Positions 9,501 to 17,206 are shown, counted from the first letter of the stretch. The stretch is DNA of 18,879 bases from Propionibacteriaceae bacterium (GCA_031262845.1 JAISGZ010000082.1:1-18879), one strand, 5' to 3'. The notes: generated from the letters alone by a model not told the origin. Program-made: numbers and translations.

Positions 9501-9578
9501 AGCGGCCACGGCGGCCGCTCGTTTGCGACGAGGTAACAACGGTCGATGGTTGGAGCGGTCGTGAACGCGGGCAAACAT
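6522..9578 (-). CDS. LPGTG-anchored large surface protein
   Basis: A 1018-aa exported protein predicted to be covalently attached to peptidoglycan by a sortase. The N-terminus has a basic region (RRKR about 17-20), a hydrophobic core (about 21-42) and a likely cleavage after VAA (about residue 46). The C-terminus has LPGTG (983-987), a hydrophobic segment ending LLSGGLLLI, and a short charged tail. The body has long beta-rich stretches with a DxDxDGDxxDE-like acidic motif (DIDQDGDTSDE) and looks like tandem immunoglobulin-like or DUF11-type adhesin modules. That assignment is by texture only. Only four cysteines are obvious. GGAGG (complement of 9588-9592) sits 9 nt before the ATG. The middle of the gene is visibly more AT-rich than its neighbours. 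The EssC-like gene starts 100 bp downstream, and the kinase gene diverges from it. Function could be adhesion, or serving the secretion locus. Confidence 0.85.
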   Translation of the reverse strand: MFARVHDRSNHRPLLPRRKRAAAVAAVFGLVALVGGMTISQPSVAAPFDVVSNFELVAEGPTTQLAGNTFTVRWKLIANGADDERLTAPAVQVTVPWQYVANVRPSAITSETVPPTVARTNEAHVITYQLSDVTAGRTLDIPIVMETDSYAPDQAVIPVTAVVTDSDGSVLEANHGQPLYLTVEAGDPVISMCIINQTGKCQQDKGDDSFPQAYAGISDDGGAHLSADAGRLSTVEVHFYRDDFESISGSWTPSWSGRQFSQVTLRYDLPTGAVFDSTQNPDWTLLPGGTAIERTFVPYFGDRSTSTQMSGLIDDATIRLLFPGAATGQTLTHQVTWTGIPWQPLPGEKAYVAQAQARFQLTSAWEDITFSTKFTFNPTVVNHELERSEMVGFDVTVLNPATDTTSSFTWVDHSALSTSRPAVPDPPLFNIPEANHGLDSRLYFSAIDFLPGSMVLDSWAGPLEVWVCRNNQPATLLTTITDLSSAGQLGSDLTSDYRLELSDGRDITCLEVRTASKTELPPGHKSGWRVETKFRDPVLDPLADGQSGLLWNTSWATATWADGRARANNVTASAANLSPYSPQVTLLKTDGDIQEDDDPRQVVSGYTVGWILNFYFSHAVDGLTVFKDLTVIDLLPTGLIYAGSSSESSGLVVPEPEIVNNYQNSGRQALIWRFGDVAKEAMDMSRLRIGVKTLVTPDAEEGLVENRGYVTVSNASDFSVFSQDLVVDEYDIDQDGDTSDEVLGDTASVNYLPPREAVARQQVKGGLDEQFLTAPQFGLTELDDGSVQFKLRFNNFLLTNIDHLTMVDALPRVGDQTLSPVAGVIQNRQSQFRVQLTGPLELPVDRADDFSVVYTTDAVGTRTAAELSRQARWTSAPADWSAVTAFQVKLKPGVVIAPNEALEFIVDGKVASTDPKLKGQSAFNSFATSVTADGSGFFESGRSEIRVKGPVAPEPQNPVVHETGVGASVPVPPAVTAVANPVLPGTGANPAVLPLIAAAAAFFLLSGGLLLIRSSEPG

Positions 9579-9700
9579 GGCGTAAAGCCTCCGAAACGTC
9601 GAGGGAGGGCAACCGCAGGAGACGGCGACCGTTCAACTTGATACCTGGCCAAGACTTCTCACCGAGGATGACGTGGGGCGGTCATCAAGCGTCACGCCGG

Positions 9701-9730
9701 ATTATGTCAACCTCATGAGGATTATGGCAA
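9701..9730 (-). promoter_or_regulatory. Predicted sigma-70-type promoter of the surface protein gene
   Basis: On the minus strand, TTGCCA (9730-9725) is followed after 18 nt by CATAAT (9706-9701). The pair lies about 125 bp upstream of the ATG. The -10 overlaps the element CCGGATTATG, which recurs upstream of the second EssC-like gene. Confidence 0.45.
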
Positions 9731-9749
9731 GTCAGACTGGAATTTCCCG

Positions 9750-9790
9750 AAAATCTGTGGATAACTGAAAGATTGAGAAAAATCTGTGGA
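9750..9790 (+). repeat. Two 12-bp direct repeats with DnaA-box-like cores
   Basis: AAAATCTGTGGA occurs at 9750-9761 and again at 9779-9790, 29 bp apart. The first continues to TGTGGATAA (9756-9764), the exact complement of the DnaA box TTATCCACA. The second gives TGTGGACAG (9785-9793), one base off the actinobacterial form TTGTCCACA. Possible roles are binding of DnaA or of a local regulator to control the divergent genes. Confidence 0.5.
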
Positions 9791-9834
9791 CAGACAATAA
9801 ACAATTTCAGTAGTTTCATCACTTGCAAATTCAA

Positions 9835-9863
9835 TTGACGCCAGAAGCGCCGGTCGTTACCCT
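9835..9863 (+). promoter_or_regulatory. Predicted promoter of the kinase gene
   Basis: TTGACG (9835-9840), a 17-nt spacer and TACCCT (9858-9863) fit a housekeeping promoter with the actinobacterial TANNNT -10. An alternative -10, TATGCT, lies at 9877-9882. The kinase ATG follows at 9956, with AGGAG about 5 nt before it. Confidence 0.45.
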
Positions 9864-9955
9864 CACTCACTCCCGCTATGCTGCCCACTGCTGGCACTCC
9901 CCTCCGACAGCTACTTCTCACGAGCCAATCGCTCTGAAAACGAGGTAGGAGAAAC

Positions 9956-12013
9956 ATGACCAACCCTCCGGGCACTTCCCCTGGCCAACCATTGCGTGGG
10001 CTTGGCCGTCGCTATGAATTGGTCAACCGGTTGGGCCGGGGCGCCATGGGTGAGGTTTGGCGAATTTGGGACCGAGACGGGGAACGCTACTTGGCCGCCA
10101 AGCTGTTGCGTTCGGAATATGTCCAGGATCCGGAGATCGTAGCCCGTTTTCTCCAAGAGCGGACCATCCTCATCGGTCTCAACCACCCCAACATCGTCCA
10201 GGTCCATGATTTAGTTGTCGAGGGCGATGACCTGGCCATCGTCATGGACCTTGTCCAGGCCGGTTCACTCAATGATTACCTCAAAAAATCTGGCACCGTG
10301 GCGCCAGCGGTGGCTGTGCCACTCGTCGCCGCCCTGCTTGAGGCGTTGGCCTACGCTCACGAGCGGCGCATCCTGCACCGCGATATCAAACCTGACAACG
10401 TGCTTCTGGCTGATCAAGGGCTCCCAACAGCAGCCACGGTCCGGTTATCTGACTTTGGTATCGCTCGTCTGACTCAAGAAGGCAGCGCCGTTGCGGCCAG
10501 CGGACTCATCGGCACTCCACTTTATATGCCACCTGAGCTGTACGAACACGGCCAGTTCTCCCCTAAATCCGACGTTTACGCAACCGGCGTCGTCTTGTAC
10601 GAGTTGTTAGCGGGCCGAACTCCATTCGCCGGCCCAGGCACGGCCTTGACGATCGGACGGCGTCACGTCGAGTCACTACCGCCACCCCTACCACTTCATC
10701 CAGCGTTGTGGCAAACGCTTTCTGATTTGCTCGCCAAGGACCCTGCCCATCGCCCCTCGGCTTCCGAGGCCGCTATCCGGCTACACGAACTGACGGCTCT
10801 CGACATCAATCCTTTACCCGTTCAACCGGTACCTGAGCAGTGGGCCACCAGCAGTTCGTTACTGCCCGGACCAGACGCTAGCGGCCAAGATTCTGGCCAG
10901 TCGGCCAGCGCCTCCCTGGAGACGCACGATCCTCATGCCACCTTCGTCAAAGCTGGCTCTCGCCCCACAATGGCACCTGCTACCCCGGAAGCGTCGACAG
11001 CCGCTAGCAATAACGTCGACCCCTCGCAAACCCAGCTCAAAGCCGCTGTTCATCATCCGTTGACGGCCGCCCTGCCGAAACCTGAAGTGTCATCGACCGA
11101 CCGCCGTAAACGTGCCTTGATTGCCGGCGGTGCTGGGGCGGGTGTGCTGATCATCACGCTTTTTGTCCTTTGGCTGACCGGCGTAATCTCACCCGGCAAC
11201 GACGACAACCCATCCTCAGACCAAACATCCGCCCCACAAATTACTGCGGCACCGGCTTGGTCGCGTGGCGAGGCCCTTGCCTCCGGTTTGAGTCTCGACT
11301 GGAGCGCTTCGTACGACGCCCCCAGCGCCACCACCAGGTTGGAATTAACTGCCCACGCACCCCGGTCGACCGGGCTGACCGGCGATGTTCTCTTTGTCTT
11401 ACCAGCTTTCACCGTTGATGGTTGCGCCGTCATAACGAGCCTGCCCGACACGATCGAACCCGTGACCGCTTCTCAGGATGGGGTCGCCACAAACTGCGGC
11501 TACAAATTAATCGATGTCAATTTAGCCGCTGGCCAAAATCAGACATTTGTGCTGCCCATTGAAGGCGGCCCGGACGACAACTACGAAACCTGGCTCAGCG
11601 CCATCACACAAGCCACTGACGACACCCTCAGAAGCCTCACTGGCACCAGTTTTCCGCTCCAGCGGGTCACCGGTCTGACGGTCGAAGCCGATTCTGTCGC
11701 GCTCAATCAAAGTGGTGGCATTGGCCAAAATGTGCCCTACCGCGTGATGGCGAAATGGCTTGGCGATCATTTGGCAGTACCCGATTACGTCCTCTTCACC
11801 TCCGACACCTTGGTCGGCATGGAAACCGAACCTCTGAAAGAGTTGACGGGAGGACTTGGTCTCAGCGCTGTTCAGGTAACACCGTGCAGCGCCGCCGACA
11901 ATGTCAGCGGACCACGGGTACGCGCCTTGCAACCGGTGAATTCTTGTTCGCTCACTGTCCAGATCGGTGAATTGACTGGTGAAGGCATGTTCTCGGTTGA
12001 TCTCAACTCGTAA
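9956..12013 (+). CDS. Transmembrane Ser/Thr protein kinase (PknB-like catalytic domain)
   Basis: A 685-aa Hanks-type kinase that transfers ATP phosphate to Ser/Thr. It has all core motifs: glycine loop LGRGAMGEV (26-34), catalytic lysine in AAKLL (K49), Glu68, HRDIKPDN (141-148, D143), DFG (166-168), GTPLYMPPE (186-194) and a SDVYATGVVLYELLAG helix. A Ser/Thr/Pro-rich juxtamembrane linker (about 295-385) contains two similar motifs, DPHATFVKA (325) and DPSQTQLKA (355). One membrane helix (about 388-409) is followed by a 275-aa exterior domain with four cysteines and no PASTA repeats. I do not recognise that domain. The start has a good ribosome site. The gene diverges from the surface protein gene and lies 4 bp before the GNAT gene, so the latter is probably co-translated. 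Flanking FHA proteins make natural phospho-binding partners (inference). Confidence 0.93.
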   Translation: MTNPPGTSPGQPLRGLGRRYELVNRLGRGAMGEVWRIWDRDGERYLAAKLLRSEYVQDPEIVARFLQERTILIGLNHPNIVQVHDLVVEGDDLAIVMDLVQAGSLNDYLKKSGTVAPAVAVPLVAALLEALAYAHERRILHRDIKPDNVLLADQGLPTAATVRLSDFGIARLTQEGSAVAASGLIGTPLYMPPELYEHGQFSPKSDVYATGVVLYELLAGRTPFAGPGTALTIGRRHVESLPPPLPLHPALWQTLSDLLAKDPAHRPSASEAAIRLHELTALDINPLPVQPVPEQWATSSSLLPGPDASGQDSGQSASASLETHDPHATFVKAGSRPTMAPATPEASTAASNNVDPSQTQLKAAVHHPLTAALPKPEVSSTDRRKRALIAGGAGAGVLIITLFVLWLTGVISPGNDDNPSSDQTSAPQITAAPAWSRGEALASGLSLDWSASYDAPSATTRLELTAHAPRSTGLTGDVLFVLPAFTVDGCAVITSLPDTIEPVTASQDGVATNCGYKLIDVNLAAGQNQTFVLPIEGGPDDNYETWLSAITQATDDTLRSLTGTSFPLQRVTGLTVEADSVALNQSGGIGQNVPYRVMAKWLGDHLAVPDYVLFTSDTLVGMETEPLKELTGGLGLSAVQVTPCSAADNVSGPRVRALQPVNSCSLTVQIGELTGEGMFSVDLNS

Positions 12014-12017
12014 ATCA

Positions 12018-12659
12018 ATGCCGAATTATTGGGTTCGCCCGCCCACCCCAGAAGACGCTCCGGCTCTCATCCACATCCGGGCAGCGGCTTCTCGGGTCGC
12101 CTTTGTCGATCCTCTGCGCCCTCATTCTGCCGCCGCCTTGGAAGCCGATATTGCGGGTTGGCTTTCAGCGGACTACCTTGAGTATTTTTCTCAATTCATT
12201 GAAACCGAGGCGCTGAAACCCAGCGTTTTCCTTCGTCTCATCTTGTGCGATGCAACAATCGTCGGATACATCAACGCCTACACCAACGCGGCCGAACTCT
12301 GCCGTATTCAGGCCCTCTATCTGAAACCAGATTATTTCGGCACGGGGGCCTCAAATATTCTCATGGAAGAGTTCAACCGATGGGCTTTTGGAAAATCGGG
12401 CGACGTCTACGTCCTGGAATACAATACTCGTGCCATCAATTTTTATCGACGTCACGGATTTCTTCCGCTGACTCAAGGGAAGAACCGGATAGAGCGAATC
12501 ACCCATCTCTTTCGGCCCAGCGGACCCGTCAGTGACCTTAAACAGCGTTTTTCCGTCAATCCGGAATTGGCAACTGAAGCACGTAGAATTTCCCGGCATC
12601 AACAAATATCGCTCGGCCTGCCGGATGATCAGTCCGCTTCATCGGCCGTGGAAAAGTGA
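12018..12659 (+). CDS. GNAT-family N-acetyltransferase
   Basis: Predicted 213-aa acetyl-CoA-dependent acetyltransferase; the substrate is unknown. GNAT signs are the opening RPPTPEDAPALIHIRAAA, the acetyl-CoA loop region QALYLKPDYFGTGASNILMEE, and the closing motif NTRAINFYRRHGF followed by R-I. I took ATG 12018 rather than the in-frame upstream ATG at 11979, which lies inside the kinase gene. The chosen start gives a normal GNAT N-terminus just 4 nt after the kinase stop. No good Shine-Dalgarno is visible, so translational coupling to the kinase is likely. The last 34 codons overlap, on the opposite strand, the 3' end of the EssC-like gene. They lie past the GNAT fold and look disordered. 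A role in modifying components of this locus is only a guess. Confidence 0.85.
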   Translation: MPNYWVRPPTPEDAPALIHIRAAASRVAFVDPLRPHSAAALEADIAGWLSADYLEYFSQFIETEALKPSVFLRLILCDATIVGYINAYTNAAELCRIQALYLKPDYFGTGASNILMEEFNRWAFGKSGDVYVLEYNTRAINFYRRHGFLPLTQGKNRIERITHLFRPSGPVSDLKQRFSVNPELATEARRISRHQQISLGLPDDQSASSAVEK

Positions 12660-15600
12660 CTTTGAAAAGAGCGTCGCCATTGGCATGATCAGGTTGTAGT
12701 ATCAGCCCCCGATGGCTATTGCGAATTTCAGACACAATCGGCCAGGTTGATCCCCAGTTTGCGGTTTCAGCCTCACCAATCACGCAGTGACCATTGCGCT
12801 TCGCCAGTTTGATGATCTCCGCCACGGCCGACTCCGGCGGCGTCTGCACTAATTCATTGACAGCTTCCACCATGATCACCAGACTTGGCTCGTCGTTGGC
12901 CGGTTCCTCGACGAGCGGTTTGATCTCCGCCGCCAGCTCTTTCATCATCTCGGGTTCAGTTGCGACACCGTTCCAGCAGCCTTCAAGTTTTAACGATGAC
13001 CGGCGTGGGCCGAAGTAGTACAGCGGCAGCTCTGGACGCCACCGGCGGAAGATTTGAGTCAGCGCCCGCAGTACCGTCGTGCGACCTGAACCTGGTTGTC
13101 CGGCGACGATGAAAGCCCCTTGTGGATTGAAACTCAGCGGAGCCAGCGTCTCATCCCACAGCCCGATAACTGGTCGATTACTAGCCTCGACCGGCAAGTC
13201 CGACATCCTGACAAAGGTCGTCAAACGTTCTACCGGTTCCGCCTCAGGCACACCCTGATCACGTAGTCGCTGAGCAATGGTGTCAATGGCGGCTGACTGA
13301 TCGGCCGGACTTGGGCTACCACCCGGAATAGCGATCTGGATCTCGTTATCGGTTTCCGCAAAAACTGCCCGACCAGGCGGTGATTCAGGCCCAAGAATGT
13401 CTCTGGCAACTCCCAACGCCATATACGCATTCTCATCAGTTTGTCTCAGTACCAGGCGACGCTGAATATGAGCGGCCACGGCATTGGGGATAGCCGCCTG
13501 CCGATCGGCCGAAACCAGCACGTGAATACCGACCGCGCGACCTTCGGCCAGTAGCCGAGTCACCATGGCGTAATACTGAGTCCGGCCAATCGCTCCTTCG
13601 TAGGCCTCACGGAAAGCCGAAAAACCGTCGAGCAGCACGATGATCCGGGCTTCGTCATCGTGACCGCCGACCTGACGGTACTCCGTGATGGACCCTGCCC
13701 GAGCGGCGCTGAAACGAGGCGTGCGATCGTCTAACAGCGTTGTCAGACGCCGGAGCAGACGTGTCACACGTTCGTTATCCGAGCCCTCGATGATCGCCCC
13801 GACATGAGGCATTTCGGCCAGCATCGCCAAACCGCCGGAGCCAAAATCCAAACCATAGATTTCTGTCCGCCCGGAGTTCGACTGGAGGCCAGCCATGACC
13901 GCCACGGTGCGCAAAAAACCAGACTTCCCTGACCCACCAGTCCCGTAGACCGCCAAGTTTCCATCTTTGTCAGGGTCGTACAGAACCGGCTGCTGAGCTT
14001 GAGCGGCGGGGTCGTCAACTAGCCCGATGACAAGCTTCGACCCAGCTTCCGGCGGTAGCGCCGGAGCCTTTGCCAGGAGCGCCTCGAGGTCAATGCAAGG
14101 CTCAAGTTCGGGCAGCCAGGGTTTGCGTGGCTCTTCAATCTGGCAACGTTCAGCGGCCTGCTTGACCATCTGCACGATACGGGCAATGTCCGTTGGCCCC
14201 TCATCGTCTGCGGTCGAAGTCACCGTCGTCACGACTGGAATCTCCCAGGGGCTACCCTGCCCAAAAACCATTGTTTCGACATCAATTCGGGGTGGCTCCG
14301 GTTCATGAGAAGTCCGTCCACCGGCATATCCAGCTTGGAACAGGGCGATCCGGCCAGGCCCCGTGCGGACGGCACCACGACCCGGGATACGTGGGTCGAA
14401 TTCCGCTGCCATCGTGGTGCCGATGACATCGTCCGAGTCAGATTCATCGGCCATCCGCAAAGCGATCCGCAGATTGGTGTTGGCGCGCAGATTGTCCTTG
14501 ATAACGCCAGCTGGACGTTGAGTCGCCAGAATCAGATGTAAACCTAAAGAACGGCCTCGCTGAGCCACATCGACAACTCCATCGACGAAGTCGGGTACCT
14601 CCTGAACCAGGGCGGCGAACTCGTCAACCACAATGATCAGTGACGGTGGGCAGTCCGGATCGCCCGTGCGTTCCAAAGCAATCAGGTCTTTGGCTTTTTT
14701 GGCATTAAGTAGACGCTCTCGGTAGTGCAGCTCAGCCCGCAAAGAGGTTAATGCCCGCCGGACCAGGTGTTGGCTCAGATCCGTGACCAGACCGACGGTG
14801 TGGGGCAATTGGACACAGTCGGCAAAAGCCGCGCCGCCTTTGTAGTCGACAAATAAAAATGTCACGCGATATGGGCTGTGTGCCGCCGCCATTCCCAAAA
14901 TCCACGACTGCAAGAACTCGGATTTTCCAGCACCCGTTGTGCCACCGACCAAAGCGTGCGGCCCTTGCGTTCGTAAATCAAGCTGAAATTCACCATGACT
15001 GCCCTGCCCGATGAGGCCGCGTAGAGTGGCAGGGGTCTTATGCCGAAGGCTGATTTGATCGCGCAGCGAACCAGCTTCACGCCAACGTTCGACCGTCAAC
15101 CCCGGATCGCTCGCTAATTCGGTTCCGGCCAGGGATAGATACGAGATGGCCCGCGGTAAATCGGACTGGTCCAGCACTGGCGCTCCGGCATCGAGTAGGG
15201 GTGCCAGTCGGCGGCTCAGTAGTTCAGCCGTCGCCCCGGTCAGTTGCTCTACCCGCGTGACAGCCGCAGTCCGCCCTTCCTTGACGAATCCCGCTGTGGC
15301 GGTGGTTCGGTCACGGTCACGAACTAAATAAGCCTGACAAGCAGCCGGGAGTTGGTCTTGACGTTCCGCCACCCAGATCAGGTGAACACCGACGGTTGGC
15401 CCCCGTTCAGCTAAGGCGACTAAACGCCCCCGCTCCACTGGGGCATCGTTCTCGACCAGCAGCACCACTGCCGGAATGTGTCCATTGACCGCGCGTTGTG
15501 TCTGACGAGCGGCCACCAGTTCTTCGAGCGCCGACACCAGAGCCGACACCTCACCCGGGGCTGACGCCAAGTGAGAACCTCCCAAGGGAGAGTGCTGAGA

Positions 15601-16980
15601 GCCGACATGGGGTAGCCACATCAACCAGCTCCAGCGTCCGCAGGACTCGGCTGAGGCGATGGCGGCCACGGTGACTTCGGCTGGTGAATGCAGACAAGCG
15701 ATCTGGGCAAATAAATTACCCGTCACCGGGTCCAGCCAGTCACGCGGCCCGGCAATACCTAAGTTGCCGCTCTGACGAAGATCGGCAACGATCGGGACGT
15801 CATTGACCTCCGCACACTGATCTTTCAATTCCGAGAGCGCCGACCACGTCTCAGCCACCGCATCGCCCCGCTCGGGGATGATGACCGTGTGGCGGGACTC
15901 CGTTCTCCCGTAACCCAAATTCAGTGACAAGAAATCCGGGTCGTCGGGACGGCGATGCCACAGCTCTGGGTTCAATGAGAACGCGGCTTGAAGTAAGGAC
16001 TGTACGGACGGCGTCTCGGCGCAACGAGCCAGATGCTCCTCGTCAAGCGCTGCCCCGATCTCTTCGGTCAGCTTTTCCAGTTCCTCGCCAAATCGGGACT
16101 GCGCCGTATTAAAGTCTTTTCGGTTCGTATAACGCCGATCTAGCCAAGTTCCGATGGCCATGACAGGACTGATACAAACAAAAACTAAGGCCAGCGCTCG
16201 ATGCGTGGCTGCAAAGAGAACCGCGCCCATCAGTAGCGGGGCGACCATCGCGACCAGCGGAAAACGACCTGGCTTGGCCGGTGACGGCGGTTTGGGCGCT
16301 TGAAATTCCCGCCCTTGGTAGACCGAGCGAACTAAGGGTGACCGGTTGAACTCCAAGTCAATCGATGAAGACTGGCTATCGATCAGCTCTGGGTTACGTT
16401 CCACGACGAAGCGAGTCTCGCCGATCAACACCGTGTCCCGAGGCCCCAGCACCGCATGATCGACCAACGCATCGCCGACCACAACGCCATTCGACGAATT
16501 CATATCCGTGATCTCAACTCGATCACCGACAATCAGCCGAGCGTGCTGTCGTGACGCCATTTGATCATTCACCGTGACGTCGCAGCTGGAATCACGTCCA
16601 ATAATGTTTGGCCCTGGCCGCAGAGAAAAAGCTCGGCCGGCCTGGGTTGAATCAGGACTCGACAAAATATGCAACCGGGCCGGTGCCGACGACCCAGAAT
16701 CATGTCCCGTACTGTTTTCACGCCACAGCACTACTCGAATACGTTGACCGGAATACAGGACATTGTCGATGAGTGTTGAACGAGCTGGAAGCAAACTCAA
16801 CTCGTCACCTTCATCATCCAAAGTTTGCAACGTCAGCGTCTGGTCAGATGGCACCGGCACCTGCGAATAACCAGCCTGAATGGCTGAGGCGATGGCAGCG
16901 ATAGTCGCGGTACCGTCAGCTGTCACCAGAATCGGCAGAGACTCACCTGGGGCAGTCACAAGACTTAAACGAAGCTTCAT
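12556..16980 (-). CDS. EssC-like FHA-FtsK/SpoIIIE membrane ATPase (paralog 2)
   Basis: Second predicted type VII-like secretion motor, 1474 aa. Layout: N-terminal ubiquitin-like segment opening MKLRLSLV; FHA domain with IIGRDSSCDVTV (126-137), SRQH (143-146) and SSNG (162-165), a fully canonical phosphothreonine-binding set; two membrane segments (about 240-257 and 261-279); ATPase 1 with GGTTGAGKSE (679-688) and LIIVVDEF (781-788); ATPase 2 with GTGGSGKSG (1013-1021) and IIVLLDGF; ATPase 3 with GQPGSGRTT (1294-1302), where lysine is replaced by arginine, and a Walker B degraded to VIMVEAV. AGGAG stands about 11 nt before the ATG. It lacks the Ser/Pro linker of paralog 1. The two share architecture throughout but are clearly diverged, so this is an old duplication or two subunits. 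The gene starts next to the immunity cassette. Confidence 0.9.
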   Translation of the reverse strand: MKLRLSLVTAPGESLPILVTADGTATIAAIASAIQAGYSQVPVPSDQTLTLQTLDDEGDELSLLPARSTLIDNVLYSGQRIRVVLWRENSTGHDSGSSAPARLHILSSPDSTQAGRAFSLRPGPNIIGRDSSCDVTVNDQMASRQHARLIVGDRVEITDMNSSNGVVVGDALVDHAVLGPRDTVLIGETRFVVERNPELIDSQSSSIDLEFNRSPLVRSVYQGREFQAPKPPSPAKPGRFPLVAMVAPLLMGAVLFAATHRALALVFVCISPVMAIGTWLDRRYTNRKDFNTAQSRFGEELEKLTEEIGAALDEEHLARCAETPSVQSLLQAAFSLNPELWHRRPDDPDFLSLNLGYGRTESRHTVIIPERGDAVAETWSALSELKDQCAEVNDVPIVADLRQSGNLGIAGPRDWLDPVTGNLFAQIACLHSPAEVTVAAIASAESCGRWSWLMWLPHVGSQHSPLGGSHLASAPGEVSALVSALEELVAARQTQRAVNGHIPAVVLLVENDAPVERGRLVALAERGPTVGVHLIWVAERQDQLPAACQAYLVRDRDRTTATAGFVKEGRTAAVTRVEQLTGATAELLSRRLAPLLDAGAPVLDQSDLPRAISYLSLAGTELASDPGLTVERWREAGSLRDQISLRHKTPATLRGLIGQGSHGEFQLDLRTQGPHALVGGTTGAGKSEFLQSWILGMAAAHSPYRVTFLFVDYKGGAAFADCVQLPHTVGLVTDLSQHLVRRALTSLRAELHYRERLLNAKKAKDLIALERTGDPDCPPSLIIVVDEFAALVQEVPDFVDGVVDVAQRGRSLGLHLILATQRPAGVIKDNLRANTNLRIALRMADESDSDDVIGTTMAAEFDPRIPGRGAVRTGPGRIALFQAGYAGGRTSHEPEPPRIDVETMVFGQGSPWEIPVVTTVTSTADDEGPTDIARIVQMVKQAAERCQIEEPRKPWLPELEPCIDLEALLAKAPALPPEAGSKLVIGLVDDPAAQAQQPVLYDPDKDGNLAVYGTGGSGKSGFLRTVAVMAGLQSNSGRTEIYGLDFGSGGLAMLAEMPHVGAIIEGSDNERVTRLLRRLTTLLDDRTPRFSAARAGSITEYRQVGGHDDEARIIVLLDGFSAFREAYEGAIGRTQYYAMVTRLLAEGRAVGIHVLVSADRQAAIPNAVAAHIQRRLVLRQTDENAYMALGVARDILGPESPPGRAVFAETDNEIQIAIPGGSPSPADQSAAIDTIAQRLRDQGVPEAEPVERLTTFVRMSDLPVEASNRPVIGLWDETLAPLSFNPQGAFIVAGQPGSGRTTVLRALTQIFRRWRPELPLYYFGPRRSSLKLEGCWNGVATEPEMMKELAAEIKPLVEEPANDEPSLVIMVEAVNELVQTPPESAVAEIIKLAKRNGHCVIGEAETANWGSTWPIVSEIRNSHRGLILQPDHANGDALFKVTFPRPMKRTDHPAGRAIFVDAGKFYVLQLPIPD

Positions 16981-17196
16981 AGATCAAGCAACTCCTCATC
17001 AGACGACGTTCGCAGGTGATCGGTACCAAGGGCGAGGGAAGAGAGAACCCTGAGAAGACGAGCCCAGCCATATCCTCAACCGCTGGCAAACGTGGGTACG
17101 ACAACGGCAGGAATCAGGGTAGCCAACTCACGATCAATCGGCCAACTTCCGAGTTTCAGGTTTGAAATCGTTGTTCAGATCAGTTGCGTCAGATCC

Positions 17197-17206
17197 CCGG
17201 ATTATG
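17197..17206 (-). promoter_or_regulatory. Shared CATAATCCGG element upstream of EssC-like paralog 2
   Basis: On the plus strand GCGTCA (17186-17191), five bases, then CCGGATTATG (17197-17206). The surface protein promoter has GCGTCA (9689-9694), two bases, then the same CCGGATTATG (9697-9706). Both stand upstream of minus-strand genes, about 120-225 bp from the starts, and may be a common promoter -10 or a regulator site. Confidence 0.35.

Larger units (their letters stand above)
9579..9955. other. 377-bp divergent promoter region, surface protein / kinase
   Basis: There is no gene here. This AT-rich gap separates two divergent genes and carries a predicted promoter for each, a CCTCATGAGG palindrome (9711-9720) and a pair of 12-bp direct repeats containing DnaA-box-like sequences. 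Confidence 0.7.

Noticed and set aside
9750..9793. Chromosomal replication origin
   Set aside because: Only two boxes, and no dnaA, dnaN, gyrB or rpmH in the window.
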